A DNA stretch of 64,000 bases from JAJCYX01 sp965243825 (GTDB lineage: Bacteria > Chloroflexota > Dehalococcoidia > Lucifugimonadales > Lucifugimonadaceae): positions 310,001 through 374,000 of the forward strand of contig CBDEVT010000001.1 in NCBI GenBank assembly GCA_965243825.1, given 5' to 3'. The notes under the pieces were generated by a model. That model made no database searches, was not told where the DNA came from, and was given only the letters and a program-made list of their open reading frames with translations. The position numbers were made by a program, and so were the translations under genes. Shown here piece by piece: positions 8,727 to 17,181 of this stretch; within the stretch, counting starts at the first letter, position 1; each line of letters opens with the position of its first letter.

Positions 8727-8780
8727 TAGAGCAATGGACTTAAAATCCAAGTGTCGGCGGTTCGAGTCCGCCCCTCGGCA
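8727..8780 (+). pseudogene. Degenerate copy of tRNA-Phe 3' portion (tRNA pseudogene / att-like repeat)
   Basis: The 54 bases match tRNA-Phe positions 6818-6871 with two differences, in direct orientation 1909 bases away. One change turns anticodon GAA into TAA; the other breaks the outer anticodon-stem pair. The acceptor 5' strand and most of the D arm are absent, and the encoded CCA is replaced by TCA, so it cannot fold as a tRNA. A 3'-end tRNA repeat like this is what site-specific integration at a tRNA gene leaves behind, although no integrase gene is present between the copies. Confidence 0.75.
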
Positions 8781-8831
8781 TCACCTTCCAGGCTAACCCC
8801 ATGCCCGTAGTAGGAGTCGGGAGCGAACTAA

Positions 8832-9908
8832 TCACCGGTCGTTCACGAGGTTGCTGGCATCATCTACGCGTTTCAGGTAATTGTGCTTCTCTGCATCCGG
8901 CAAGAAGGCAGCTCGAAATCCATTTCGGGCGATGTCCAAGAGATCAGCAAGGTTCCAGCCTGACTGTTCGAGTTTCGAGTACTCACCAAGCAGGTCTGAA
9001 CCGAAGAAGGCTGGATCGTCCGAGTTGAGTGTGACGAGGGCTCCCGCATCAAATAGCTGCCGCATCGGATGTCCCTCAAGTGACTTAGCGGCGCCAGTCA
9101 ACAGGTTGCTGGTCGGACACACCTCTAAAGGGATCTGCTCTTCAATCACCCGATTAAGCACTGCATCGTCCTCGACCGTACGGATGCCGTGGCCAATACG
9201 GTCCACCTTGAGCCTGTCGAGTGCTTGCCTGACGCTATCTGCGCCTGCAGTCTCGCCGGCATGAACGCTGAGTCCCAGACCTTCAGAACGAGCGAGTGCG
9301 TAGGCTGGTGCGTGCTCGGCATGGCCATGCGCTGTCTCTTCTCCGCCCATGGTTATCCCGACCACGCTCCCTGGTTTCGCGCTTAGAAGGTTGCGGACTG
9401 TCCTCAGCGAGCCTTCACCGCCCTGGTATCGGGAAAGCCCGGCGATCCATTTGATGTGCAACGGCGCTTCTCGTGCCAACTGATCCAACACTTCGACTGT
9501 TTCGTGCGTGCTGCGGACATCATCTCTCAACGTGATCTCAATCTCTGCGTAGACGACGTTGATGGAGACAAGTTTTTCGAACGCAGAACGAGCTACCAGA
9601 GCAACGTCGTCAGGCTCTCGCATGTAGTTCGACATGACGGCGAAGACGTCCAGGAAGCCATCGAAGTCCGAGAAGTCGAGTAGATCAGATGGAGTGTCTG
9701 GAGAAACACCGAGTTTCACATGTCGTTCGAGTGCTGGGTGCAGTCCGATGTTCGCCGCGCGAATCGAACTCTGCCAGTGGTCTTCGCCTCGCGACCTGTA
9801 CTTCTCGACCAGTTGTGCGAATACATCAGCGGTCATCGTTCCGCCGAGATGCAGGTGCAACTCGGCTTTCGGAACTAGCCGAAATGTTTCGCTTTCAGGA
9901 GGCTTCAT
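8832..9908 (-). CDS. add: Adenosine deaminase family protein
   Basis: The 358-residue TIM-barrel metal hydrolase has all landmark motifs of adenosine deaminases: KAELHLHLGGTM near residue 14 for the first zinc His pair, SVHAGETAGADSV with zinc His and catalytic Glu, RIGHGIRTVED, LEVCPTSNLLTG, and LVTLNSDDPAFF with the catalytic Asp pair. The family deaminates adenosine to inosine in purine salvage. Some relatives instead act on 6-aminodeoxyfutalosine in menaquinone synthesis, and the sequence alone does not exclude that. It stands alone on the minus strand, 37 bases downstream of an enolase-superfamily gene. Confidence 0.85.
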   Translation of the reverse strand: MKPPESETFRLVPKAELHLHLGGTMTADVFAQLVEKYRSRGEDHWQSSIRAANIGLHPALERHVKLGVSPDTPSDLLDFSDFDGFLDVFAVMSNYMREPDDVALVARSAFEKLVSINVVYAEIEITLRDDVRSTHETVEVLDQLAREAPLHIKWIAGLSRYQGGEGSLRTVRNLLSAKPGSVVGITMGGEETAHGHAEHAPAYALARSEGLGLSVHAGETAGADSVRQALDRLKVDRIGHGIRTVEDDAVLNRVIEEQIPLEVCPTSNLLTGAAKSLEGHPMRQLFDAGALVTLNSDDPAFFGSDLLGEYSKLEQSGWNLADLLDIARNGFRAAFLPDAEKHNYLKRVDDASNLVNDR

Positions 9909-9945
9909 CTCAACTACTAGAGCTGAACCGTATGAGAGTGCCGCC

Positions 9946-11148
9946 CTATCTCACACGCCTCATTGTCTTCTGGCGGCGGTAGCGAGCCTGGTAGTAGACG
10001 TGTTCGTCGAAGGTGCCGGGTTCGTATGCGTCATCGCTCGGTGAGCCAGCCCTGACGGTGTTGCCCTGCGACGGGTACTTCGCCACAACGTCCTCGTCGA
10101 TGTCGACGCCAAGGCCCGGTCGGTCTGGTACCTCGATGTACCCGTTCACGGTTTCCGGATGCGGGTCGACGACCTCGTATCTTGCCGGTACATCGTCGTG
10201 CACACGCTCAAGTATCAGTGCATTAGGAATTGCTGCGAGCACATGGATTGCGGCGTACTCGGCGATAGGCCCAAGCGAGCCGGAGTGAGGTGCAACCGTG
10301 ATGAAGTGTGCTTCGGCCATAGCTGAGAGCTTCATCAACTGGGAGATGCCGCCAATTCGCCCTGAGTCGGGCTGCACGACATCGACGATCTCGTCCTCGA
10401 TGAGCTGCCGGACGCCCCAGATGTGCGAGTGTCTTTCTCCTGCGGCAATCGGGATATCGACGTTGTCCTGAACCCGGCGGAGGGCGTCCATATTGTCCGG
10501 CGGTACAGGGTCTTCGTAGAACAGCAGGTTGAACTGCTCTAAGGCCTTTCCAACCATGATGGCGTCCTTGGTGGTGAACCAGGGCGGGCCGTGAGCGTCG
10601 ACCATGATGTCGATCTCGTCGCCAACCGCTTTTCGGATCGCCTCAACCTTATCGACCGTGCGGCTGACTCCACCAGCTTTAATGCCCGTGATGCCCTGCT
10701 CTTTCAGCTCAAGGGCGCGTTCTGGAGTCGAAGCATGACCGTAAACGCGAATACGGTCTCGCACTTTGCCACCAAGAAGGTTCCAGACTGGCGTATTGAG
10801 CGCCTTTCCCTTGATGTCCCAAAGGGCCATGTCGATGGCGTTCATGGCACCTGAGCCAGGTGTTCCGGTCATTCCGTTGCCCATGGTCGACACGAGCATC
10901 TTCTGCCAGATGCGTTCGATGTTTCCCGCGTCCTCACCAATGAGAATGGGCCGCATGTCCTCGATGGCGGTCTGGATCACCCGCGGCCATCCACTGCCCT
11001 CCCCGATGCCGACGATCCCTTCATCTGTGTAGACCTTTACAAAGCACCAGTTCCGGCTGCTCCAACTAGCGGTGCCTGTCTTGCCACCTGACATCGACTT
11101 CGGCGCGCCTGCCATCATGAGAAAGGTCTTGATGTCAGTGATCTTCAT
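9946..11148 (-). CDS. Mandelate racemase/muconate lactonizing enzyme family protein (enolase superfamily)
   Basis: The 400-residue protein has the enolase-superfamily N-terminal capping domain, with GEGSGWPRVIQTAI, and a TIM barrel. Metal ligands are visible as IMVDAHGPPW (Asp), LFYEDPVPP (Glu) and IAAGERHSH (Glu), with a late VAPHSGSLGPIAEY segment offering a His base. This pattern fits acid-sugar dehydratases such as galactonate or gluconate dehydratase. The family catalyses proton abstraction next to a carboxylate. Substrate cannot be assigned. Numerous paralogues of this family are a reported trait of SAR202-type Chloroflexota, which fits the suspected lineage. It lies upstream of the adenosine deaminase gene on the same strand. 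Confidence 0.88.
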   Translation of the reverse strand: MKITDIKTFLMMAGAPKSMSGGKTGTASWSSRNWCFVKVYTDEGIVGIGEGSGWPRVIQTAIEDMRPILIGEDAGNIERIWQKMLVSTMGNGMTGTPGSGAMNAIDMALWDIKGKALNTPVWNLLGGKVRDRIRVYGHASTPERALELKEQGITGIKAGGVSRTVDKVEAIRKAVGDEIDIMVDAHGPPWFTTKDAIMVGKALEQFNLLFYEDPVPPDNMDALRRVQDNVDIPIAAGERHSHIWGVRQLIEDEIVDVVQPDSGRIGGISQLMKLSAMAEAHFITVAPHSGSLGPIAEYAAIHVLAAIPNALILERVHDDVPARYEVVDPHPETVNGYIEVPDRPGLGVDIDEDVVAKYPSQGNTVRAGSPSDDAYEPGTFDEHVYYQARYRRQKTMRRVR

Positions 11149-11286
11149 CGGTCGGAGCTCCTTGAGTGCTGGGAATGCAGGGCTGATTGGCGGTGATTGT
11201 ACCGATGTGCGATAGGACGGGAGTCCGGCTGCGGAGTTAAACCGTAAACTGCCGGGGATCGATGGTTTTCTTGACAGGGCGAGTGA

Positions 11287-11826
11287 TTGACTCTTGAACA
11301 GCTCATAGTCGGCTTGATCCGCATCGGCGGTTCACTGCCGGTATTGCGCTGGGCTTTTGTCGGGTCGCTCATCGCGATACTCATCGACTTCTCAGACCTG
11401 TTCCTGTTTGGATGGCTGGACCTTGGTGGCCGCGGCGACTACCAGTCGTTCGACAAGTGGTTTGATCTTGTCTACATGATGACGTTCTTGATCGTTGCAC
11501 TGCGCTGGGACGGCCCTGCTCGCAGCGTTGCTGTGGCGTTGTTCGTGTTCAGGATTGTTGGCGTGATTACGTTCGAAGCTGCTCAGTCGCGCACGGTGTT
11601 GCTGTTCTTCCCGAACGTGTTTGAGTTCTGGTTCGTTGGCATAGCAGCGCAGAAGCACTGGTGGCCGAATTTCGAATTGACCTGGCGCCGGGTGGCTGCG
11701 CTGTTCCTGATCGCGCTGGCACTGAAGATGGGCCAGGAGTGGGTGCTGCACGGCGGACAGTACCTGGACGACTACAGCGCGACCGAACTCGTCGAGGATT
11801 GGTGGAACTGGCTGACTGGGGGATAG
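11287..11826 (+). CDS. Small integral membrane protein of unknown function
   Basis: The 179-residue protein is read from a TTG at 11287 preceded by a GGGCGAG stretch. It has hydrophobic segments near residues 20-40, 60-75, 80-97, 103-118 and 130-145, separated by short charged loops, and a Trp-rich acidic C-terminus (ATELVEDWWNWLTGG). Codon-like third-position pattern and clean length support a real gene. No family is recognised. It is divergent from the enolase-superfamily gene across a 138-base gap. Internal TTG or GTG starts are possible. Confidence 0.6.
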   Translation: MTLEQLIVGLIRIGGSLPVLRWAFVGSLIAILIDFSDLFLFGWLDLGGRGDYQSFDKWFDLVYMMTFLIVALRWDGPARSVAVALFVFRIVGVITFEAAQSRTVLLFFPNVFEFWFVGIAAQKHWWPNFELTWRRVAALFLIALALKMGQEWVLHGGQYLDDYSATELVEDWWNWLTGG

Positions 11827-11919
11827 GCCAGGGATCAGCGGCCAACAACGATAGCGATAAACTTCAGCGTCAGAGTCTGCTGCGTATCAACCCTAACGAG
11901 ACCACGTACATCGCGATTC

Positions 11920-12528
11920 ATGTCAAAAACTACAAAAATCTCTCTTAGCGGAAACATACCAGTGCCTAGGAGCACCGTTTCCATAAAGTTGAGACATCGC
12001 GCCCACATGATGCTTCTGCCGCTCGCTTGGGATCATGCCGCCGAGGCCTCACTCGCACACGGCGAGACGGGTGAGGCGCATCACCCGATTGAAATCGCAG
12101 CGTCCGTTCAAGCAGTCATTCTCGCTGCTGCCGCGATGGAGTCATACACCAACGACGTAGGCATGACCCTCCTCGGACAGGATGCTTGGATTGCTTTCGA
12201 TCGAAACCAGAAACCCGTTATTAAGGACAAATGGAAAGAGATCCAATCAAACAGTTCCGGCTTCTCGACTGATTTCGGCACAAATCCCTGGGCTGACGTC
12301 ATCGCTCTGTTCAAACTCAGAAACTTCGTGATGCATTTTCAACCAGAGTTGACAACACCCGTGAAGTCGATTCACGGCAATGAGTCTGAGTTCGGTGCAA
12401 AATTCACATATAAGGCAGCCGTCCAAGCCGTCAAAAACGTGAAATCAGCGATTCTTGAATATGAACAGGCTGCTGGTGGAGAGACGGGCTGGCTGTCAGA
12501 TCTGGACGAATCAAGCCTGAAATCTTGA
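11920..12528 (+). CDS. HEPN-like helical protein
   Basis: The 202-residue, mostly helical protein contains LFKLRNFVMHF, giving R134-x4-H139, the Rx4-6H signature that forms the RNase active site in HEPN domains. An upstream helix AAAAMESYTNDV resembles the conserved first helix of that fold. HEPN proteins often act as RNA-cleaving toxins or defence effectors, but stand-alone HEPN proteins also occur with no known partner. No minimal nucleotidyltransferase antitoxin lies next to it. It ends convergently 10 bases from the enoyl-CoA hydratase stop. No clear ribosome binding site precedes the ATG. HEPN assignment is a motif inference. Confidence 0.55.
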   Translation: MSKTTKISLSGNIPVPRSTVSIKLRHRAHMMLLPLAWDHAAEASLAHGETGEAHHPIEIAASVQAVILAAAAMESYTNDVGMTLLGQDAWIAFDRNQKPVIKDKWKEIQSNSSGFSTDFGTNPWADVIALFKLRNFVMHFQPELTTPVKSIHGNESEFGAKFTYKAAVQAVKNVKSAILEYEQAAGGETGWLSDLDESSLKS

Positions 12529-12538
12529 TTCCCGAACG

Positions 12539-13342
12539 CTATCGACCCTGGAAGTTTGGCTTCCGTTTCTCCATGAAGGCACGACGACCTTCGATGTAGT
12601 CCTCGCTGTCAAAGCACGCTTTGACCATCGCATCGACGGCATCCAGGTTTCGCTCTGATGGGTCTTTCGTGCCTTCGTTCACAGCCGCTTTGGCAGCTTT
12701 GACAGTAAGAGGCGCGTTCCCGGCAATTATCTCTGCATATGTGGCTGTTTCAGATGCAAGGTCATTAACCGGAACAACCCTGTTTACCAGGCCCATCCGA
12801 ATGGCTTCCTCGGCGTCAAAACGTCGGGCGGTGAAGAAGATCTCCTTGGCGTATGACGGTCCAACGAGATGCATTAGTTCCTTGATGCCACCGTAGCCGT
12901 AGCCAAGACCAAGCTTTGCAGCGGGCACAGCAAACTGTGCATCCTCGGCAGCTATCCGCAAGTCGGCAGTGAGGGCAATAGCAAGTCCGCCACCGACGCA
13001 GTAACCACGGATCATGGCGATCAGCGGCTTCTGGAGTTCGCGGAGAGCCCCGTTGGCCGCAGCTGTCGCCTGCTCGTACACCTCGACCTGCTCGGGAGTG
13101 TTCCGCTTCTCCTCGAACTCGGAGATGTCGGCGCCCGATACAAATGCCTTGTCCCCAGCACCGGTCATGACCACCACGCGCACCGCGGGATCAGCGGCAA
13201 AGTTGGAGATGATCTCCGGGATAGCAGTCCACATGTCATAAGAGACTGCGTTTCGCTTCTCAGGCTGATTGAACGTCATCCAACCGACGCCGTTCTCAAC
13301 GCTTGCGATCATCCGGTCTGTCTTGAGTTGTAATTGGGTCAT
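12539..13342 (-). CDS. Enoyl-CoA hydratase/isomerase family protein
   Basis: The crotonase-fold protein (267 residues from the ATG at 13342) contains FNQPEKRNAVSYDMW, the oxyanion-hole segment GAGDKAFVSGADISEFEE, and MIRGYCVGGGLAIALTADLRIA. A Glu is expected around FAVPAAKLGLGYGYGG. Crotonases hydrate or isomerise acyl-CoA thioesters, for example in beta-oxidation. An in-frame TTG nine codons upstream lacks a ribosome binding site, so the ATG is preferred. It lies 47 bases downstream of a class III CoA-transferase gene, and the pair likely acts on the same CoA-linked acid. Confidence 0.9.
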   Translation of the reverse strand: MTQLQLKTDRMIASVENGVGWMTFNQPEKRNAVSYDMWTAIPEIISNFAADPAVRVVVMTGAGDKAFVSGADISEFEEKRNTPEQVEVYEQATAAANGALRELQKPLIAMIRGYCVGGGLAIALTADLRIAAEDAQFAVPAAKLGLGYGYGGIKELMHLVGPSYAKEIFFTARRFDAEEAIRMGLVNRVVPVNDLASETATYAEIIAGNAPLTVKAAKAAVNEGTKDPSERNLDAVDAMVKACFDSEDYIEGRRAFMEKRKPNFQGR

Positions 13343-13389
13343 CTCTGCTCGAAGTTTGGACTGTCTCAATTGATGGACTTTTATGTGCT

Positions 13390-14583
13390 TTAAACGACGC
13401 CGGACTTGTGAAATGCTGTTATCGCCTCTGAATCGTACCCAAGCTCGGCTAGCACTGCGTCGGTATGTTCACCTTGCTCGGGAGTGGCGGTGCGTACTGA
13501 TGACGGGGTGCGGCTCATCTTGATCGCCTGGTTGACTATCTCGAACTCGCCAAGACGAGGATGGTCGACGGGAACGGCCATGCCGAGGTGTTGCACTTGC
13601 TGGTCAGCGAACACCTGGTCCATTGAGTTGATCGGCCCACATGGGCAACCGGCATCGTTAAGCAGGTCTATCCAGTGTTCTGAACTCTTTTTCGAAGTTA
13701 CTTCGCCAATCGCAGTGTTCATCTCAACGCGGTTCTCTGACCGTGCCGCGGCTGTGGCGAATCGCTCATCCGTGATGAGGTTCTCTGCACCGATAGCATT
13801 GCAAAATCGTTCGTAGATCTCCTGCCCGGCCACGGCGATGTTTATGTGGCCATCGGAGGTAGGAAACACACCGGTCGGGATACTCGTCGGGTGATCGTTA
13901 CCGGCGCTAACCGGCACTTCATCATCTTTTAGATATCGGGCCGCCTGGAAATCCAGCATCTGTATCTGCGCCTCAAGTAGAGAGGTCTTCACCCATTGCC
14001 CTTTGCCTGACTTTTCTCGTTCCAGTAACGCCAGGAGTATTCCCTGGGCGCAGAACATACCGGCGCAAAGATCCGCAATCGGTATTCCAACCCGCAGCGG
14101 TCCACCGCCGGGTTCACCTGTTATTGACATAAGGCCACCCATGCCCTGCGCAATCTGGTCGAACCCAGGTCGGTTCGCATAGGGACCGTCCTGGCCAAAG
14201 CCAGAGATGCTTCCAAGCACGACTCGGGGATTGATCTTCGCAAGCGAGTCGTAGTCGATGCCAAGCCGGAACTTAACGCCTGGTCTGAAGTTCTCGACGA
14301 CCACGTCGGCCTTCTCGACCAGTTTGAAGAAAACCTCTTTGCCCTGTTCTGCCTTCAGGTTGAGCGTGATCGACCGCTTGTTTCGGTGCAGGTTCTGAAA
14401 ATCGAAGCCATCGCGGTCGCCGCCAAGACCCTCTTTCCCGTCTGGTGGAGCCTCGATCTTGATCACATCGGCGCCCCAGTCAGCCAGTTGGCGCACACAT
14501 GTAGGCCCGGATCTGACGCGTGTCAGGTCAAGGACTCGCAGCCCGGACAGTGGCATTCCGGTAGTTGGGCCTGTCTGGTCCAA
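13390..14583 (-). CDS. CaiB/BaiF (class III) CoA-transferase
   Basis: The 397-residue protein shows class III CoA-transferase features: LSGLRVLDLTRVRSGPTC at the N-terminus, DVIKIEAPP, NKRSITLNLKAEQGKE, VVENFRPGV, and SGFGQDGPYANRPGFDQI. A central glycine-rich SITGEPGGGP follows. The catalytic Asp of the family is probably in the AVGIPIADL-type segment. Enzymes of this family move CoA between carboxylic acids. The start is TTG at 14583, because a GAGGAG ribosome binding site lies 7 bases before it and none precedes the next ATG. The enoyl-CoA hydratase gene follows on the same strand. Confidence 0.9.
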   Translation of the reverse strand: MDQTGPTTGMPLSGLRVLDLTRVRSGPTCVRQLADWGADVIKIEAPPDGKEGLGGDRDGFDFQNLHRNKRSITLNLKAEQGKEVFFKLVEKADVVVENFRPGVKFRLGIDYDSLAKINPRVVLGSISGFGQDGPYANRPGFDQIAQGMGGLMSITGEPGGGPLRVGIPIADLCAGMFCAQGILLALLEREKSGKGQWVKTSLLEAQIQMLDFQAARYLKDDEVPVSAGNDHPTSIPTGVFPTSDGHINIAVAGQEIYERFCNAIGAENLITDERFATAAARSENRVEMNTAIGEVTSKKSSEHWIDLLNDAGCPCGPINSMDQVFADQQVQHLGMAVPVDHPRLGEFEIVNQAIKMSRTPSSVRTATPEQGEHTDAVLAELGYDSEAITAFHKSGVV

Positions 14584-15043
14584 TGCTTGACTCCTCGAAT
14601 GGCGTTGATCGAATGCAGGTTGCGGAATCGACCTTGCACTTTGCTGGCACAGACTACCACTGCATCAGCCGAGGTCGACGCACAGTGCCGATCGCACCTC
14701 GGCCGCAAGTCAGCGAGGGTTCACTCCGGCTGCAAACGTGCCGCACACGGACCAGTCGATCTCAGTGTGGATTGGCACTCACTCCAACTGCGGAGTCTCC
14801 CTCCACTCCGTAATCCAACCGATAGCACACGGAGTGGCTCACAACCATGACCGGTGTGTTCCACCACCAGTGTGCTTTTTGGGCCAATCATGGAGGCTAG
14901 AGGACGTGCACGCGAGCAGGCGTGCCGGGACGCAGGTCATGGTGCGTCTGATTAGCGTAGCGGGTTCTCTATTGTCGAAGATCAACAGTCGGACATTCTC
15001 ACGAAGATCTGCCCTGCTTCCAGGAACGATCAGACTGCCTCAA
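14584..15043. other. Non-coding stretch between divergent genes
   Basis: About 460 bases separate the CoA-transferase start from the probable start of the plus-strand lipoprotein. Open frames here are short and show no domain or codon pattern. It presumably holds the two divergent promoters, but no convincing -35/-10 pair was found. If the lipoprotein uses the upstream in-frame ATG at 14939, the stretch shortens by 105 bases. Confidence 0.5.
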
Positions 15044-15574
15044 GTGCGGCGGTACCAAAGCTATGCGATAGGTGCCCTGACACTTCTGGTGTTTGCAGTC
15101 GGGTGCGGACCTGCCCAGGGGGCGCCATCCACCGATAACGGCGGAGGTAATGACATGGCTGACGTTACGGTTCCGGACGAGATATCTGATCTCGACGCAG
15201 CTGAGGTAGAACAGCGGCTCGAACGCCTGTTTGATGGAGAATCCTCAAGCTCTCTGGCTGCCCAGGAAATCGAACCGACAGAAACGTCGGACGAACCCAC
15301 CATCGACGAAATCCTCGAACTCCTCAATTCGGCGACCCCCGAAGTGAAACCCAGTGAAATCACGATCTCAGTGAGTTCGCGAACGCTAAGCGGTCTTCGA
15401 AGACCGGTCCTCCTCATAGCCACAAATCCCGCGCATGGAACAGCTGAGATCGTCGGTATCAACAAGATCGTGTACATCCCTGATAGTTCAGGTGAACCCC
15501 GGGACTCGTTCGAGTACGAGCTTTACGACGGTGATGAATTTGTTTTCGCACAGGTTGTGGAGGTCCGACGCTAG
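15044..15574 (+). CDS. Predicted lipoprotein with C-terminal Ig/cadherin-like domain
   Basis: From the GTG at 15044 the protein is 176 residues and starts with a compact lipoprotein signal, ending in the lipobox VFAVGC at residues 16-21. That fit is why this start is preferred over ATG 14939, which would put 35 basic residues before the signal. An acidic low-complexity middle is followed by NPAHGTAEIVGINKIVYIP and DSFEYELYDG, the pattern of cadherin-like/Ig tandem domains of bacterial surface proteins. It sits 2 bases before a histidine kinase gene and is probably translated with it, so it may be a surface partner of that sensor. Confidence 0.65.
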   Translation: MRRYQSYAIGALTLLVFAVGCGPAQGAPSTDNGGGNDMADVTVPDEISDLDAAEVEQRLERLFDGESSSSLAAQEIEPTETSDEPTIDEILELLNSATPEVKPSEITISVSSRTLSGLRRPVLLIATNPAHGTAEIVGINKIVYIPDSSGEPRDSFEYELYDGDEFVFAQVVEVRR

Positions 15575-15576
15575 CG

Positions 15577-17151
15577 GTGAGTACTCCTTCGAGGGCACCC
15601 AGGCTCAGCGCACCGAATATGAAACGATTTCAACTGACAATTGTTTTCGTGCTCTTCAGCGCAATGACCATCGGCGCTGGAGCTGTAGCTGTCAATTCGC
15701 TGACAGCCGCCTCTGCTGAACGCAGCCTTTTGCAGCTGACCGAATCGCAATCCGAAAGAGATGCGCACTTCATCGCGACACTCGTCAGTCAGCTGCTGTC
15801 TGAAGAAGCGGCGCCAGAGCCTGTGCGGCCACCATTGCTCGGCGCGCCTTCAGAAGTCGTTTTGACGCCCGCATTCAACTCGACGACCTTGCAAGTTACC
15901 GCACCAACTGTGCTGCAAGCTCTCGACATCACCGACCTGGCCGTCTACGGGACTGACGGTGACCGTCTCTGGTCTTCATCACTGGTAGGCCCGATGGCCT
16001 CTTCCCTGACAGATGAAAGTCTGGCCAAAGTATTGAACGGTGAGACTGATTCCGGGATCGTCCGGGACGCCACCATCTTGTCGTCAAGTCCGAACAGTGT
16101 CTCTGATCTTGTTGTGACGTTCGTACCGCTGGTTGGTGAGACATCCGGCGAGCCTGTTCAGGTCCTAGGTGTTTCACGTCCAGTCCCACCCGGTGTTACG
16201 AGCCTTCTTGGTGAGTCGAGAAGCACTGTGATGAAGACGACCTTGATCAGTCTCAGCGGAGTTTTCCTCATCCTGCTTGCTTTCGTGTTGATGGCTGATC
16301 TGCGCATCTGGCGACGTAATGAGACAGCCCTGGCGCTGGAACGTGAACAGCAAGAAGCGCTGGGACAGAGGAACCGTGAGTTAAGTGAGCTTGATCAGTC
16401 CCGTTCGCGTTTTATCTCTGCGATCTCACACGAGCTATCCAACCCGCTCGCCTCAATGGTCTCTTTCCTGGAACTGGTCCTGCGCAACCGCAGCGGAAAC
16501 CTAACCGGACGGCAGGTTGATCAGTTGAGCACTGCTCGGCGAAACGGAGAGCAGATGGCCCGGCTGGTAAGCGACCTGGCGCACGCATCAGGCTCAAAGG
16601 TGGACGCGCTGGAGATTATTTACGACGAGTTCGAGATCTGGCCCGTGATCAATGAAGTTGCTGAGTCTTTATCTCATGACCTCAGAGTCCGTCGACAGGA
16701 ACTCAAGATCGATGCACCCCCGGATCTGGGAGTAATGGAAGGTGACCGAGGCAGGCTGGTGCAGGTGTTTTCGAATCTGGTCGGGAACGCGTCGAAGTAC
16801 TCATCTAACGGAGCGACTGTTCGTCTTGCCGCATCAGTAACGGCCGATCAGCTCAAAGTCCAAGTGAATGACGAAGGCATTGGCATCTCCGAAGAGGATC
16901 AACAACACATCTTTGAAATGTTCTGGCGTGCCGACAATCCGCAAACACAGCGTGTTGAAGGTGCCGGAATCGGGTTGGTACTAACAAAACAGATCATCGA
17001 AGGACATAGCGGGCATATCAGTGTCAGCAGCGTCCCCGGCGAAGGGACGACCGTGGAGTTTGAAATCCCTCTGCGATCAAACCCGTCGTCAAGTCACGAA
17101 GAGACAGGTGAAGGAAGCGAACCAACAATCGCAACAGAGCAGGCTGCATAA
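15577..17151 (+). CDS. Membrane sensor histidine kinase
   Basis: The 524-residue protein has a membrane segment near residues 18-38, an extracytoplasmic region of about 170 residues, a second membrane segment near 220-245 and a cytoplasmic kinase core. H285 is the phospho-acceptor in SHELSNPLASMVSFLELV. The ATPase has N-box QVFSNLVGNASKYSSNG, G1 DEGIGIS, an F-box around FEMFWRAD and G2 GAGIGLVLTKQI. No response regulator is adjacent; the nearest are at 22-24 kb on the other strand. The GTG start lies right after the lipoprotein stop, indicating coupling. A surface-signal input is an inference. Confidence 0.9.
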   Translation: MSTPSRAPRLSAPNMKRFQLTIVFVLFSAMTIGAGAVAVNSLTAASAERSLLQLTESQSERDAHFIATLVSQLLSEEAAPEPVRPPLLGAPSEVVLTPAFNSTTLQVTAPTVLQALDITDLAVYGTDGDRLWSSSLVGPMASSLTDESLAKVLNGETDSGIVRDATILSSSPNSVSDLVVTFVPLVGETSGEPVQVLGVSRPVPPGVTSLLGESRSTVMKTTLISLSGVFLILLAFVLMADLRIWRRNETALALEREQQEALGQRNRELSELDQSRSRFISAISHELSNPLASMVSFLELVLRNRSGNLTGRQVDQLSTARRNGEQMARLVSDLAHASGSKVDALEIIYDEFEIWPVINEVAESLSHDLRVRRQELKIDAPPDLGVMEGDRGRLVQVFSNLVGNASKYSSNGATVRLAASVTADQLKVQVNDEGIGISEEDQQHIFEMFWRADNPQTQRVEGAGIGLVLTKQIIEGHSGHISVSSVPGEGTTVEFEIPLRSNPSSSHEETGEGSEPTIATEQAA

Positions 17152-17181
17152 GCAGGCTTAGTAGCGGAACTGGCCTAAATC

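Noticed and set aside
8727..8780. Functional tRNA-Leu(UAA)
   Set aside because: The anticodon would fit, but the 5' acceptor strand, D arm and long variable arm are missing.
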